Below are positions 8,095 to 16,157 of a DNA stretch of 64,000 bases, piece after piece (within the stretch, counting starts at the first letter, position 1; each line of letters begins with the position of its first letter). The stretch lies in assembly GCF_000336555.1 (NCBI RefSeq), contig NZ_KB375281.1, positions 1,156,613-1,220,612 on the forward strand. The letters run 5' to 3'. A program made the position numbers and the translations under genes. Below the pieces are notes generated by a model. The model worked only from the letters and a program-made list of their open reading frames with translations, searched no databases and was not told where the DNA came from. The stretch comes from Afipia clevelandensis ATCC 49720 (GTDB lineage Bacteria; Pseudomonadota; Alphaproteobacteria; Rhizobiales; Xanthobacteraceae).

Positions 8095-8871
8095 ATGACC
8101 CGCAAGCTGATCGACATATCCGTCCCCCTTCAGAACGACGTGCCGGCGGACCCTCCGGGCGGACATCCGACAATCCAGTACATCGACCATCAGCAGGGCT
8201 TGCCGCGCATGCTGCAGTTCTTCGACGGGCTGAAGAAGGAGGATCTGCCGGACGGCCAGGGCTGGGCCGTCGAACAGGTCAACCTCTCCACCCATAACGG
8301 CACGCATCTCGACGCGCCCTACCATTTTCACCCGACCATGAATCGCGGCGAGCGCTCATGGACCATCGACGAGGTCCCGCTGGAATGGTGTCTGCAGCCC
8401 GGCGTGAAACTCGACTTCCGTCATTTCCCCGACGGCTATGTCGCAACCGCCGCCGATGTCGAAGCCGAACTCAAGCGTATCGGACATACGCTCAAGCCGC
8501 TCGAGATCGTGGTCGTGAACACCAGCGCCGGTATGAAGTACGGCCAGCCGGATTACGTCATCTCCGGCTGCGGTATGGGATATGAAGCGACAATGTACCT
8601 GCTGGAGCGCGGTGTTCGCCTCACCGGCATCGACGGCTGGAGCTGGGACGCGCCGTTTGTCTACACAGCGAAGAAATACGCCGAGACCAAGGATGCCAGC
8701 CTGATCTGGGAAGGCCACAAGGCGGGCCGCCACATCGGCTATTGTCACATCGAGAAGCTGCACAATTTAGAACAATTGCCGTCAACCGGTTTTATGGTGT
8801 CCTGCTTCCCGGTGAAGATCGAACGCGCCTCAGCCGGCTGGACGCGGGCTGTCGCAATTCTGGATAACTAG
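8095..8871 (+). CDS. Cyclase-family (kynurenine formamidase-like) metal-dependent hydrolase
   Basis: The 258-residue protein carries the family signature H-x-G-T-H-x-D-x-P-x-H, seen here as His67, Gly69-Thr-His71, Asp73, Pro75 and His77. These residues hold a divalent metal in kynurenine formamidase, isatin hydrolase and related cyclic-amide or ester hydrolases. The substrate cannot be told from sequence. A C-terminal stretch, KLHNLEQLP...GFMVSCFPVKIERASAGWTRAVA, is typical of the family. The ATG at 8095 follows a GGAG ribosome-binding site; an out-of-frame ATG sits 4 bases earlier, and a GTG at 8065 would add ten residues. It stands alone between tRNA-Glu and the HdeD-like gene, so context gives no pathway. 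Confidence 0.88.
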   Translation: MTRKLIDISVPLQNDVPADPPGGHPTIQYIDHQQGLPRMLQFFDGLKKEDLPDGQGWAVEQVNLSTHNGTHLDAPYHFHPTMNRGERSWTIDEVPLEWCLQPGVKLDFRHFPDGYVATAADVEAELKRIGHTLKPLEIVVVNTSAGMKYGQPDYVISGCGMGYEATMYLLERGVRLTGIDGWSWDAPFVYTAKKYAETKDASLIWEGHKAGRHIGYCHIEKLHNLEQLPSTGFMVSCFPVKIERASAGWTRAVAILDN

Positions 8872-8953
8872 CCGCGATATTGAACTTAACAAAAGCGGCG
8901 GCAGAGGACTAAGCTGCCCTGCCGGCCCGCCGGATCAGAAACAGGAGAGCACG

Positions 8954-9526
8954 ATGACGATGCCTCAGGATGTCGCCCAGCTTCAGACCCGGATGAAAGA
9001 AGCCGTCAAGGCGAACTGGAAGGCCTTTCTGATCGAAGGCATCGTGCTGGTGATCCTCGGCATGGCGGCCATTGCGATTCCGCTGCTGGCCAGCATCGCG
9101 GTGACGATCTTCCTCGGCTGGCTGTTCCTGATCAGCGGCGCTGTGGGACTTTATCTGACTTTCACCACACGCGACCTGCCCGGCTTCTGGTGGTCGCTGC
9201 TCTCGGCGGTGCTTGCACTCGGTGCAGGTCTCATTCTGCTGCTTCAACCAGTCGCCGGAACGCTCACGCTCACGCTTGTGGTCAGCGCCTATTTCATCGC
9301 CGAAGGCATTACCACCATCATGTTCGCCCTCGCCCACCGCAAGGAACTGTCCGGGCGCTGGGGTTGGCTGCTGGTGTCGGGTCTGGTCGATCTGATTGTC
9401 GCGGCGCTGATCATTGCCGGATTGCCGGGCTCCGCTGCATGGGCGATCGGATTGCTGGTCGGCATCAATCTCGTGTTCGGCGGCACCTCCCTGATCGGAA
9501 TGGCGCTCGCCGCACGAAATGCGTGA
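8954..9526 (+). CDS. HdeD-family (DUF308) membrane protein
   Basis: The 190-residue integral membrane protein has about six hydrophobic segments arranged as a repeat of paired helices, and short loops containing TTRDLPGFWW and HRKELSGRWGW. This is the DUF308/HdeD family, named after the E. coli acid-resistance membrane protein; the molecular function is unknown. The ATG at 8954 is preceded by AGGAGAG, and a second ATG two codons later is possible. It is followed by a convergent small exported protein gene after 16 bases. Confidence 0.85.
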   Translation: MTMPQDVAQLQTRMKEAVKANWKAFLIEGIVLVILGMAAIAIPLLASIAVTIFLGWLFLISGAVGLYLTFTTRDLPGFWWSLLSAVLALGAGLILLLQPVAGTLTLTLVVSAYFIAEGITTIMFALAHRKELSGRWGWLLVSGLVDLIVAALIIAGLPGSAAWAIGLLVGINLVFGGTSLIGMALAARNA

Positions 9527-9542
9527 ACTTTAAGGGCTGTGA

Positions 9543-9791
9543 TCAGCAGCCCCGGCAGATGCTCTTGATCTTGCGGTCGAGCGCCTTGTCCTCGGCGGAC
9601 TCGGTGAAGTTCTTCTCCTGTCCGGACGGTATGTCGGCAGCGCGCGGCTGGCGATGACCGACCGGGGCTGGCGCGACGGTGCCTGCGCCGGATGTCGCCG
9701 AGGGACTGCTCGTCCCGCTCTTGCTCTGCGCGTATGCACCCGACGCAACCAGCAGCAAAGCCATCGCGGCAATCGGGATGGATTTCCTCAT
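9543..9791 (-). CDS. Small exported protein, function unknown
   Basis: This 82-residue protein has a clear signal peptide (basic start, hydrophobic core about residues 5-18, cleavage after the Ala-Tyr-Ala motif near residue 21). A Ser/Gly/Ala/Pro-rich linker follows. The charged C-terminal region, with FTESAEDKALDRKIKSICRGC, ends in two cysteines three residues apart. I do not recognise a named family. The C-terminal Cys pair may form a disulfide in the periplasm. It converges on the HdeD-like gene. Confidence 0.72.
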   Translation of the reverse strand: MRKSIPIAAMALLLVASGAYAQSKSGTSSPSATSGAGTVAPAPVGHRQPRAADIPSGQEKNFTESAEDKALDRKIKSICRGC

Positions 9792-9830
9792 GTCACACCT
9801 CCACCAGTACGATTCCTCAGCGCGGATATC

Positions 9831-10028
9831 TTACCGGGAACGCGCCGGATTATCCATTGTTGCACAGTTGCGCCTGCCTTGCGCCGCACAATCCTGCGCC
9901 TTGCGCACATCGGCCATCGAGCCGAGCAGCCAGATGCCTGCCGCCACCAGCACAACAAAAAAGCCGAGCATCACGGCGTTTTCGACGGCACGATTGTTAT
10001 CGTTGTCAGGAGGCTCGGGTTTCGTCAT
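9831..10028 (-). CDS. Small membrane protein translationally coupled to epmB
   Basis: The 65-residue protein has a polar N-terminus (PEPPDNDNN), one membrane helix at about residues 20-40, and a short tail with two cysteines (DCAAQGRRNC) likely to face the periplasm. The ATG at 10028 overlaps the epmB stop in an ATGA arrangement, so translation is probably coupled to EpmB. The function is unknown. The conserved-looking position behind an EF-P modification enzyme could mean a related role or simply a packed operon. I recall similar short proteins in Bradyrhizobium but cannot name a family. Confidence 0.7.
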   Translation of the reverse strand: MTKPEPPDNDNNRAVENAVMLGFFVVLVAAGIWLLGSMADVRKAQDCAAQGRRNCATMDNPARSR

Positions 10029-11092
10029 CTTTCCACAGGTGGATAGATGTGAACATCGCCGCAATAATCCGCAACGCGGTACCGTCCTTCGCTGTCATCA
10101 CGTATGCGCGACAGGTATTTCGGGCCGACCGGCGCCTTGCCATGACCGCCGGGAATATCGAGCACATAATCCGGCTGGCAAAGGCCCGACACACGCCCGC
10201 GCAGGTGCTGCATCAGTTTCTGCCCTTGCTCCAGCGTGGTGCGCAGATGCGCTGTGCCCGGCGCAAGGTCGCCGTGATGCAGATAGTACGGCTTGATCCG
10301 GCACTCGACGAAGGTCCGCATCAAGGCTTCCAGCGTTTGCGGATTGTCGTTCACGCCGCGCAGCAGCACTGACTGGCTGACCATCGGAATGCCCGCGTCG
10401 ATCATCCGCGCACAGGCCTCGCGTGCCTCGGCGGTGAATTCGCGCGGATGATTGGCATGGACGGCAACCCATGTGGTCGCGCCTTTCACGCGCAGGGCGG
10501 CAGCCACATCGTCCGTCACGCGCGCGGGATCGGCCACGGGCACACGGGTGTGAATGCGGATGATTTTCACATGATCAATCGCGGCAAGATCGCTCATGAT
10601 CTCTTTCAGCCGCCGTGCCGACAGCATCAGCGGATCGCCGCCGGTCAGGATGACTTCCCAGATTTCCGGATGCGCGCGGATGTAATCCAGCGCCTTTGAA
10701 TAAACTTCATCCGATAGGCCGGTATCCTTGCCCGGCCCGACCATTTCGCGGCGGAAGCAGAACCGGCAATACACCGCGCAGACATGCACCAGCTTGAACA
10801 GCACGCGATCCGGATAGCGATGCACGATGCCGCTGACGGGCGAATGTGAATGGTCGCCGATGGGATCGGCGTCCTCCCCGGGCTGGATCTCAAGTTCGTC
10901 CGCGGACGGAATGTATTGCCGCGCGATGGGATCGCTTGCGTCATTTGTGTCGATCAGTGCGGCCACGGCGGGCGTCACGGCGACGGCATATCGGGCGGAA
11001 ACTTTCTCGAGCGCGGGCAGGCTGTCCGGCGAGGCAAGACCTTGCGCGATCAGTTCGGCGGGCGTCCGAAGCGTTGTAGCGCGGCGGCTCAT
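10025..11092 (-). CDS. epmB: EF-P beta-lysylation protein EpmB (lysine 2,3-aminomutase family)
   Basis: This radical-SAM, PLP-dependent aminomutase converts (S)-alpha-lysine into (R)-beta-lysine, which EpmA then attaches to elongation factor P. The 355-residue protein carries the radical-SAM cysteines C105-x3-C109-x2-C112, followed by the aminomutase core (ILTGGDPL, then IRIHTRVP) and the C-terminal PLP lysine region (LDIPGGHGKAPVGPKY). It is short, as EpmB/YjeK proteins are, and lacks the extra C-terminal region of clostridial KamA. The ATG at 11092 overlaps the epmA stop as ATGA. Pairing with epmA and divergent efp makes the EF-P role much more likely than lysine catabolism. Confidence 0.94.
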   Translation of the reverse strand: MSRRATTLRTPAELIAQGLASPDSLPALEKVSARYAVAVTPAVAALIDTNDASDPIARQYIPSADELEIQPGEDADPIGDHSHSPVSGIVHRYPDRVLFKLVHVCAVYCRFCFRREMVGPGKDTGLSDEVYSKALDYIRAHPEIWEVILTGGDPLMLSARRLKEIMSDLAAIDHVKIIRIHTRVPVADPARVTDDVAAALRVKGATTWVAVHANHPREFTAEAREACARMIDAGIPMVSQSVLLRGVNDNPQTLEALMRTFVECRIKPYYLHHGDLAPGTAHLRTTLEQGQKLMQHLRGRVSGLCQPDYVLDIPGGHGKAPVGPKYLSRIRDDSEGRYRVADYCGDVHIYPPVER

Positions 11093-12144
11093 GCCTCGCC
11101 CCCCAACATCGGCATCCACACCACCTGATCGACCCGTGTTGCGCCGCTGGCCAGCATCACAAGCCGGTCGAATCCAAGCGCGACGCCGCAGGCTTCCGGC
11201 ATGTGCGCCACCGCCGCGAGGAAATCCTCGTCGAGCGGATAGCGCTCGCCATAGCGGCGTTCCTTCTCGTCCATCGCCTGTGTGAAACGCTGCCGCTGCT
11301 CATCCGCGTCGATCAGTTCGCCAAAGCCGTTGGCGAGTTCAACGCCGCAAGCGTACACCTCGAACCGTTCCGCCACGCGCGGATCGGACGGCTTTACACG
11401 CGCGAGCGCGGCTTCCGGCACCGGGTATTCGTAGAGAATGGTCAGGCGCTCCTGTCCGAGGTTCGGTTCGACATGTTCGACCAGCACCTTGCTGAAAATG
11501 TCGGACCATGTGTCATCGTCCGTGATCCGCACGCGATCGGCCGACGCCGTAGCAAGCGCATCCCGGCTCCCCTGTCCATCGACAATGGTCACCAGCAGAT
11601 CAATCGACGCATAACGAGAAAATGCGTCCGCGACCGTGAGCAGTTCCGGCGTCGCAAACGGGTCCGCCGTCCTGCCGCGAAACGAGAACGTCCCGATCCC
11701 GGTTTCCTGTGCCGCCCGTGCGATCACCACCACGCAATCGGCCATCACGGCTTCATAGCTCTCGTTGGCCCGGTACCATTCCAGCATGGTGAATTCAGGC
11801 AGATGCAGCGGTCCCCGTTCACGATCCCGAAACACCCGTGCGAACTCCACGATTTTGGTCTCGCCCGACGCCATCAGCTTCTTGCAGGCGAATTCCGGGG
11901 ACGTCCGCAGGTAACAGCGGGTCCTTTCGCCGGAGCCGGAGGTCAGGTCCGCGAATGGAGCATGCAAGTGGGTTTCGTTTCCCGGCGATTTCTGCAGGAT
12001 TCCGGTCTCCACCTCGGTGAATCCCTCACCGGCGAACCATGCCCGCGTCGCCCGCGTAACCGCGTTCCGCGCCTGCAGAAACGGCCTGCGGTCGAGGTGA
12101 CGATCCGGCGTCCACCAAGGGGAACGTTCCTGTCCCGCATTCAT
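11089..12144 (-). CDS. epmA: EF-P lysine lysyltransferase EpmA (GenX/PoxA)
   Basis: This is a truncated class II lysyl-tRNA synthetase paralogue that ligates beta-lysine onto a conserved lysine of EF-P instead of onto tRNA. The 351-residue protein has the catalytic core only, with no N-terminal anticodon-binding domain. Motif 2 is seen in FARVFRDRERGPLHLPEF (about residues 110-127) and motif 3 in GVALGFDRLVML near the C-terminus. The gene is divergent from efp across 138 bases and overlaps epmB, forming a complete EF-P modification locus apart from the hydroxylase EpmC, which is not visible. Confidence 0.95.
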   Translation of the reverse strand: MNAGQERSPWWTPDRHLDRRPFLQARNAVTRATRAWFAGEGFTEVETGILQKSPGNETHLHAPFADLTSGSGERTRCYLRTSPEFACKKLMASGETKIVEFARVFRDRERGPLHLPEFTMLEWYRANESYEAVMADCVVVIARAAQETGIGTFSFRGRTADPFATPELLTVADAFSRYASIDLLVTIVDGQGSRDALATASADRVRITDDDTWSDIFSKVLVEHVEPNLGQERLTILYEYPVPEAALARVKPSDPRVAERFEVYACGVELANGFGELIDADEQRQRFTQAMDEKERRYGERYPLDEDFLAAVAHMPEACGVALGFDRLVMLASGATRVDQVVWMPMLGGEA

Positions 12145-12282
12145 GCCCGAAAAGCCCGATTCGGCTGTAAAATGCTGGCTTTAACGGTCCAGATCGGTAT
12201 GTTGCGGCCCGAAACAGCCTTGCCGGACGGCGAAGCGCCGGTTCGGCGCAGCATCCGGCCCTGAACATTAGGAAACCAATCT

Positions 12283-12849
12283 GTGAAAGTCATCGCCAGT
12301 TCGATCCGCAAGGGCAACATCATTGAGCAGGACGGCAAGCTATATGTCGTTCTGAGCGCCGAGAACATCCATCCCGGCAAGGGAACCCCGGTCAGCCAGA
12401 TCGAAATGCGCCGAATCAGCGACGGCACCAAGGTGTCCGAGCGTTACAAGACCACCGACCAGGTCGAACGCGCCTATGTCGAGGACCGCGACTTCAACTA
12501 TCTCTACGAAGACGGCGACGGCTTCCACTTCATGAACAACGAGACCTACGACCAGCTCCTCGTGCCGAAGGACGTGGTCGGCACGCAAGCTCCCTACCTG
12601 CAGGAAAACATGACCGTGAAGCTCTCGATCCATGAGGGCAACGCGGTCTCCATCGTGCTGCCGCAGCGTGTCACCCTCGAAGTCGTCGAGACCGAACCCG
12701 TGACAAAGGGGCAGACCGCATCCTCGTCCTACAAGCCCGCAATCCTCTCCAATGGCGTGCGCACCGGCGTTCCGCCGCACATCGGCACGGGAACGCGCAT
12801 CGTTGTGCTGACTGAAGACGGCTCCTACGTCGAGCGCGCGAAGGACTAA
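12283..12849 (+). CDS. efp: Translation elongation factor P
   Basis: EF-P binds ribosomes stalled on consecutive prolines and stimulates peptide-bond formation. The 188-residue protein has the usual three beta-barrel domains. The modification loop HPGKGTP places the modifiable lysine at residue 33 (counting the start Met), matching the beta-lysylated Lys34 of E. coli. The start is GTG at 12283 with an AGGAAA ribosome-binding site. The divergent epmA and epmB genes supply the modification enzymes. An M23 peptidase gene follows after only 22 bases and may share the transcript. Confidence 0.97.
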   Translation: MKVIASSIRKGNIIEQDGKLYVVLSAENIHPGKGTPVSQIEMRRISDGTKVSERYKTTDQVERAYVEDRDFNYLYEDGDGFHFMNNETYDQLLVPKDVVGTQAPYLQENMTVKLSIHEGNAVSIVLPQRVTLEVVETEPVTKGQTASSSYKPAILSNGVRTGVPPHIGTGTRIVVLTEDGSYVERAKD

Positions 12850-12871
12850 GCGCGGATTTGGTGAGGGCGGA

Positions 12872-14611
12872 TTGACGGCAGCGCATGCAGCAGACCGCAG
12901 AATGATGGCATCGGGAAATATCCGGTGCCATTTTCTGCCCCTTGCCGCGCTGTTCGCCGCCCTGGTTGTTTGCGCTGCCAGCCAATCGGCTCGGGCGCAA
13001 TCCAGCGAGTTCCGGACACCGGCGATCTCGGTCATGCAGCCGGACTGGCCCGCGGCTGCGATCCAGCTCAAGGCTGAAATCGAGTCGCAGCCGGCGGCTT
13101 CTGGCAGTTTCAGCTTCATGGGCCCTCGCCCGCGGCCGCGTCAGGCTGGCGCGAAGCGCATCACCGCGATCTCGCAAATCAATGCGGTCACATCTCCGAT
13201 CTTTCCAGGCATCGAAACCAGTCCCGTACCGGTGCTGCTGCCGTTCGACAGCGCCCTTTATTTGAACGACCAGCGCAGCGGCGCGGTCAATCTTCTGATT
13301 CCGCGCTATCAGGCCGGTTTCAGTTCGGCGGCGATGTTCGAGGCGGGACCCGCCGGTTACGACGCGGTTTTCATGCTGGAGCGCGGCGCCGGCGACAACA
13401 TGCCGTCCCGGATTTATTCGCTGCCGATTGAAGTCCAGATCACGGCATCGCTTCTGCTCTATGACATCAAGGACCCGCTAGCCGGCAAGGGCGAGCCAGT
13501 GAAGGCGCTCGCCACACAGTTTCCGAACCTGCGCCGGGTGATCCGGGAAGGCTATGTGCGCTACGCTTTCACACGGTTCGGCGTGCCTTATGTGGTGTCG
13601 ATCCAGTGTCTCGACAGCGTGGCGCGCAGCAGGCGCCTGTCCTGCCGTGAAGCATCGCCGGTGGCGGAGCGGTTTATCAAGGCGCTGCGCGTTGCTGGCG
13701 GCACGCCGCGCGATCCGCGTTACAATATCGCTTCGTATGAGTCCGAGCGTCCGATCGAATATGCGCCGGATTTCACCTACCGGACACCCGGCGAAATTAT
13801 CCCGAACAGCGGCTATCGCGGCCAAAGCGGCTATCAGGACTTTACGGTCTATTCGCAGATCCGCTTTCCGGTCGAAAAGGCACCGGCCTTCGCCAACTCG
13901 CAATCCTTCATGAACTGGGGTGACTGCAACCTCACGGGCCGCATCTCGTTCTCGCCGACCAAGGGCGATGCCTACCGCTGCAAGCGCAACGACAAGCCGC
14001 TCGTGTTCGATGAGTCCGCGAAGGAAAACTACAGTTATCCCTGGCAGGATAATTTCTGCGAAACGCGCGATTTCCAGGTCGGTCAATGCCCCAACGGGAT
14101 GGGCCATCAGGGGCAGGACATCCGCCCCTCATCCTGCCATTTGCGCAACGACGGCGCTGACCGCTGCATTCCCGATCTCTTCGCGACGGTCGCTGTCCGT
14201 GACGGCGTGATCGTCAGGTCGCCGAAACAACAGGCTGCCTTCCTGCTGGTGAACGCGCGCAACGAGCACATCCGCTTTCGCTACATGCACATGAATCCCG
14301 CCCGCATGGATGCGGACGGTCTTGTTCACGGGCGGCACGTCAGCGAAGGCGAGAAGATCGGACTGGTCTCGAACTTTCAGGACCGTCCCGGCGGCACCAC
14401 GACGCATCTGCATTTCGATGTGCAGGTGTTCACGCGCGATGGCTGGCTCTGGGTCAATCCCTACGTGACCCTGATTTCAGCTTACGAGCGCCTGATCGGC
14501 GGACGCGGGCGTGAATACATCCAGCCGCCCCCGGAAGCGCCCGCGATGGCGCATGCCCAGCCCCCGGCGGTGACGTCGTCCGAAGCGGCGAAAGAAGGTC
14601 AAGGGCACTAG
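12872..14611 (+). CDS. Exported M23-family (LytM-type) zinc peptidase
   Basis: This periplasmic protein of about 579 residues begins with a signal peptide (hydrophobic core about residues 22-35, Ala-Arg-Ala cleavage motif). The long N-terminal region has no recognised domain. The C-terminal M23 domain has the H-x3-D zinc motif in GHQGQDI (His412) and the HLHFD motif (His512, His514). It carries an extra Cys-containing loop (SSCHLRNDGADRCIPD) between the zinc motifs, likely a periplasmic disulfide. M23 proteins cut peptidoglycan cross-bridges or activate amidases. The start is uncertain: TTG at 12872 has a GAGGG ribosome-binding site, while ATG-ATG at 12902/12905 has a poorer one but gives a compact signal peptide. 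Confidence 0.85.
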   Translation: MTAAHAADRRMMASGNIRCHFLPLAALFAALVVCAASQSARAQSSEFRTPAISVMQPDWPAAAIQLKAEIESQPAASGSFSFMGPRPRPRQAGAKRITAISQINAVTSPIFPGIETSPVPVLLPFDSALYLNDQRSGAVNLLIPRYQAGFSSAAMFEAGPAGYDAVFMLERGAGDNMPSRIYSLPIEVQITASLLLYDIKDPLAGKGEPVKALATQFPNLRRVIREGYVRYAFTRFGVPYVVSIQCLDSVARSRRLSCREASPVAERFIKALRVAGGTPRDPRYNIASYESERPIEYAPDFTYRTPGEIIPNSGYRGQSGYQDFTVYSQIRFPVEKAPAFANSQSFMNWGDCNLTGRISFSPTKGDAYRCKRNDKPLVFDESAKENYSYPWQDNFCETRDFQVGQCPNGMGHQGQDIRPSSCHLRNDGADRCIPDLFATVAVRDGVIVRSPKQQAAFLLVNARNEHIRFRYMHMNPARMDADGLVHGRHVSEGEKIGLVSNFQDRPGGTTTHLHFDVQVFTRDGWLWVNPYVTLISAYERLIGGRGREYIQPPPEAPAMAHAQPPAVTSSEAAKEGQGH

Positions 14612-14706
14612 TCGGCGGGGAACCTGCTTTTGCGACATGTCGACCGGCATCATCCGCGGCAGATTGGCCTTTGGCCGAACCGGGCCTGTGGCGCTAGAGT
14701 GAGGGC

Positions 14707-15945
14707 ATGACTCAAGCAGATTCTTCGCATCCAGCCTCCCTCACCCGGCGCGAATTGCTCGGCTCCGCACTCGGCGCAGGCGCGCTGATGGCAAGCGCGT
14801 CTCATGCGTTTGCAGCGACACCGCCGGGCTTCGATCAGTGGCGCGAGAGTTTCCGCGCCCGCGCGCTGGCACGTGGCGTTTCCGAAGGCACTTATATCCG
14901 CTGCCTCGCTCGCATCGAGCCGGACATGAGCGTGTTCCAGAAGATGCGCAAGCAGCCGGAGTTCAACGAACAGCTCTGGCAATACATCAATCGCCGCGTG
15001 TCCGACTGGCGGCTGGCTGCGGGCAAGACGGCGCTTCAGAAATACGGCGCGCTGTTTGCCCGGATCGAAAAAGATTTCGGCGTCGAGCGCGGCACGCTGC
15101 TGGCGCTGTGGGGCGTCGAGACGGCCTATGGCGATCCGCTGGTTCAGCAGAACCATATGCGCCCGGTGTTTCCGTCCCTCGCCGCGCTGGCGTGGAATGA
15201 ACCGCGCCGCAAGACATATTGGGAAACCGAACTCATCAACGCGCTGCGCATCGTCGACAAGCACTGGAGCACGCCGGAAGAAATGCGCGGCTCATGGGCT
15301 GGCGCGATGGGACATACCCAGTGGATGCCGGAAGTCTGGCTCAATGTCGGCTTTGACTATGACGGCGATGGCCGTGTCTCGCCCTTCGGCAGGCCGGACG
15401 ACGCGCTGGGCTCCAGCGCGCGCTATCTCGTCAATCGCGGCAAGTACCGGCGTGGCGAACACTGGGGCTATGAAGTGAAAGGCGCGACCGGCAGCGGCGG
15501 CCGCAAGAGCTACGCGCAATGGGCCGCGGCTGGCGTCAATCGCGCCGACGGCCAGCCGTTCCCGCGCCCGAACGATTCCGCACAGCTCTGGACGCCCGTT
15601 CAGGGCGGACCGTCGTTTCTCCTTGGTCAGAACTTCTATGCGGTGAAGAGCTACAACCCGTCGATGAACTACGCGCTCGCCATCGTCCATCTCGGTGACC
15701 GCATTCAGGGCGCTGGTCCCTTCGTTCAGCCGTTCCCCGGCTCGGAACGCGCATTGACGCTCGCTGAAATCCAGGAGGTGCAGACGCGCCTCACCAAAGC
15801 AGGATTCGACACCGGCGGCACCGACGGCCGCGTCGGCAACGACACCATGAAGGCGGTGCGCGACTTCCAGACCAAGGCGGGATTGCTGCCTGCGGATGGC
15901 TACGCGGGATTGAAGGTGCTCGCGCGGCTGAGGCAGGGAGCGTAG
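14707..15945 (+). CDS. Lytic murein transglycosylase (MltB-like, with peptidoglycan-binding domain)
   Basis: The 412-residue enzyme cleaves the MurNAc-GlcNAc bond, forming 1,6-anhydro-MurNAc. It starts with a twin-arginine-like signal (TRRELLGSAL, about residues 13-22) followed by a hydrophobic stretch and a SHAFA cleavage motif. The SLT-2 catalytic domain spans about residues 40-330, with catalytic Glu138 in LWGVETAYG and the AMGHTQWMPE substrate motif. A peptidoglycan-binding type 1 domain fills residues 350-410. The 1,6-anhydro-MurNAc produced is the substrate of AnmK, encoded at 45756-46853. It is co-directional with the M23 peptidase, 95 bases downstream. Confidence 0.93.
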   Translation: MTQADSSHPASLTRRELLGSALGAGALMASASHAFAATPPGFDQWRESFRARALARGVSEGTYIRCLARIEPDMSVFQKMRKQPEFNEQLWQYINRRVSDWRLAAGKTALQKYGALFARIEKDFGVERGTLLALWGVETAYGDPLVQQNHMRPVFPSLAALAWNEPRRKTYWETELINALRIVDKHWSTPEEMRGSWAGAMGHTQWMPEVWLNVGFDYDGDGRVSPFGRPDDALGSSARYLVNRGKYRRGEHWGYEVKGATGSGGRKSYAQWAAAGVNRADGQPFPRPNDSAQLWTPVQGGPSFLLGQNFYAVKSYNPSMNYALAIVHLGDRIQGAGPFVQPFPGSERALTLAEIQEVQTRLTKAGFDTGGTDGRVGNDTMKAVRDFQTKAGLLPADGYAGLKVLARLRQGA

Positions 15946-15997
15946 CTGCCACCAAAGACCAGAGTTTGTGAAACGAGATGTTGTCACATATTCGGTC

Positions 15998-16120
15998 TCG
16001 TCCCCGCGCAGGCGGGGACCCATACTCCCCAGGTTTTCGATTCAAGGAATGAGCGGAGCAACCTTCTCGCTGCCATCAAGACATTCAGGGGTTATGGGTC
16101 CCCGCCTTCGCGGGGACGAC
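15998..16120. repeat. Palindromic intergenic repeat between mltB-like gene and recJ
   Basis: An inverted repeat of about 123 bases lies between two convergent genes. The CGTCCCCGC...GGCGGGGACCCAT arm on the left mirrors ATGGGTCCCCGCC...GCGGGGACG on the right, and each arm itself folds into a small hairpin. The arms resemble a dispersed repeat I recall from Bradyrhizobium-type genomes. It could also act as a bidirectional terminator. Confidence 0.75.
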
Positions 16121-16157
16121 GCATTGGGAGAAACTGCCGGATTTCCAATAGCCATAC

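Noticed and set aside
7907..8095. tRNA-Glu as an attachment site of an integrated element
   Set aside because: No repeated tRNA 3' end, integrase or phage gene is found on either side.
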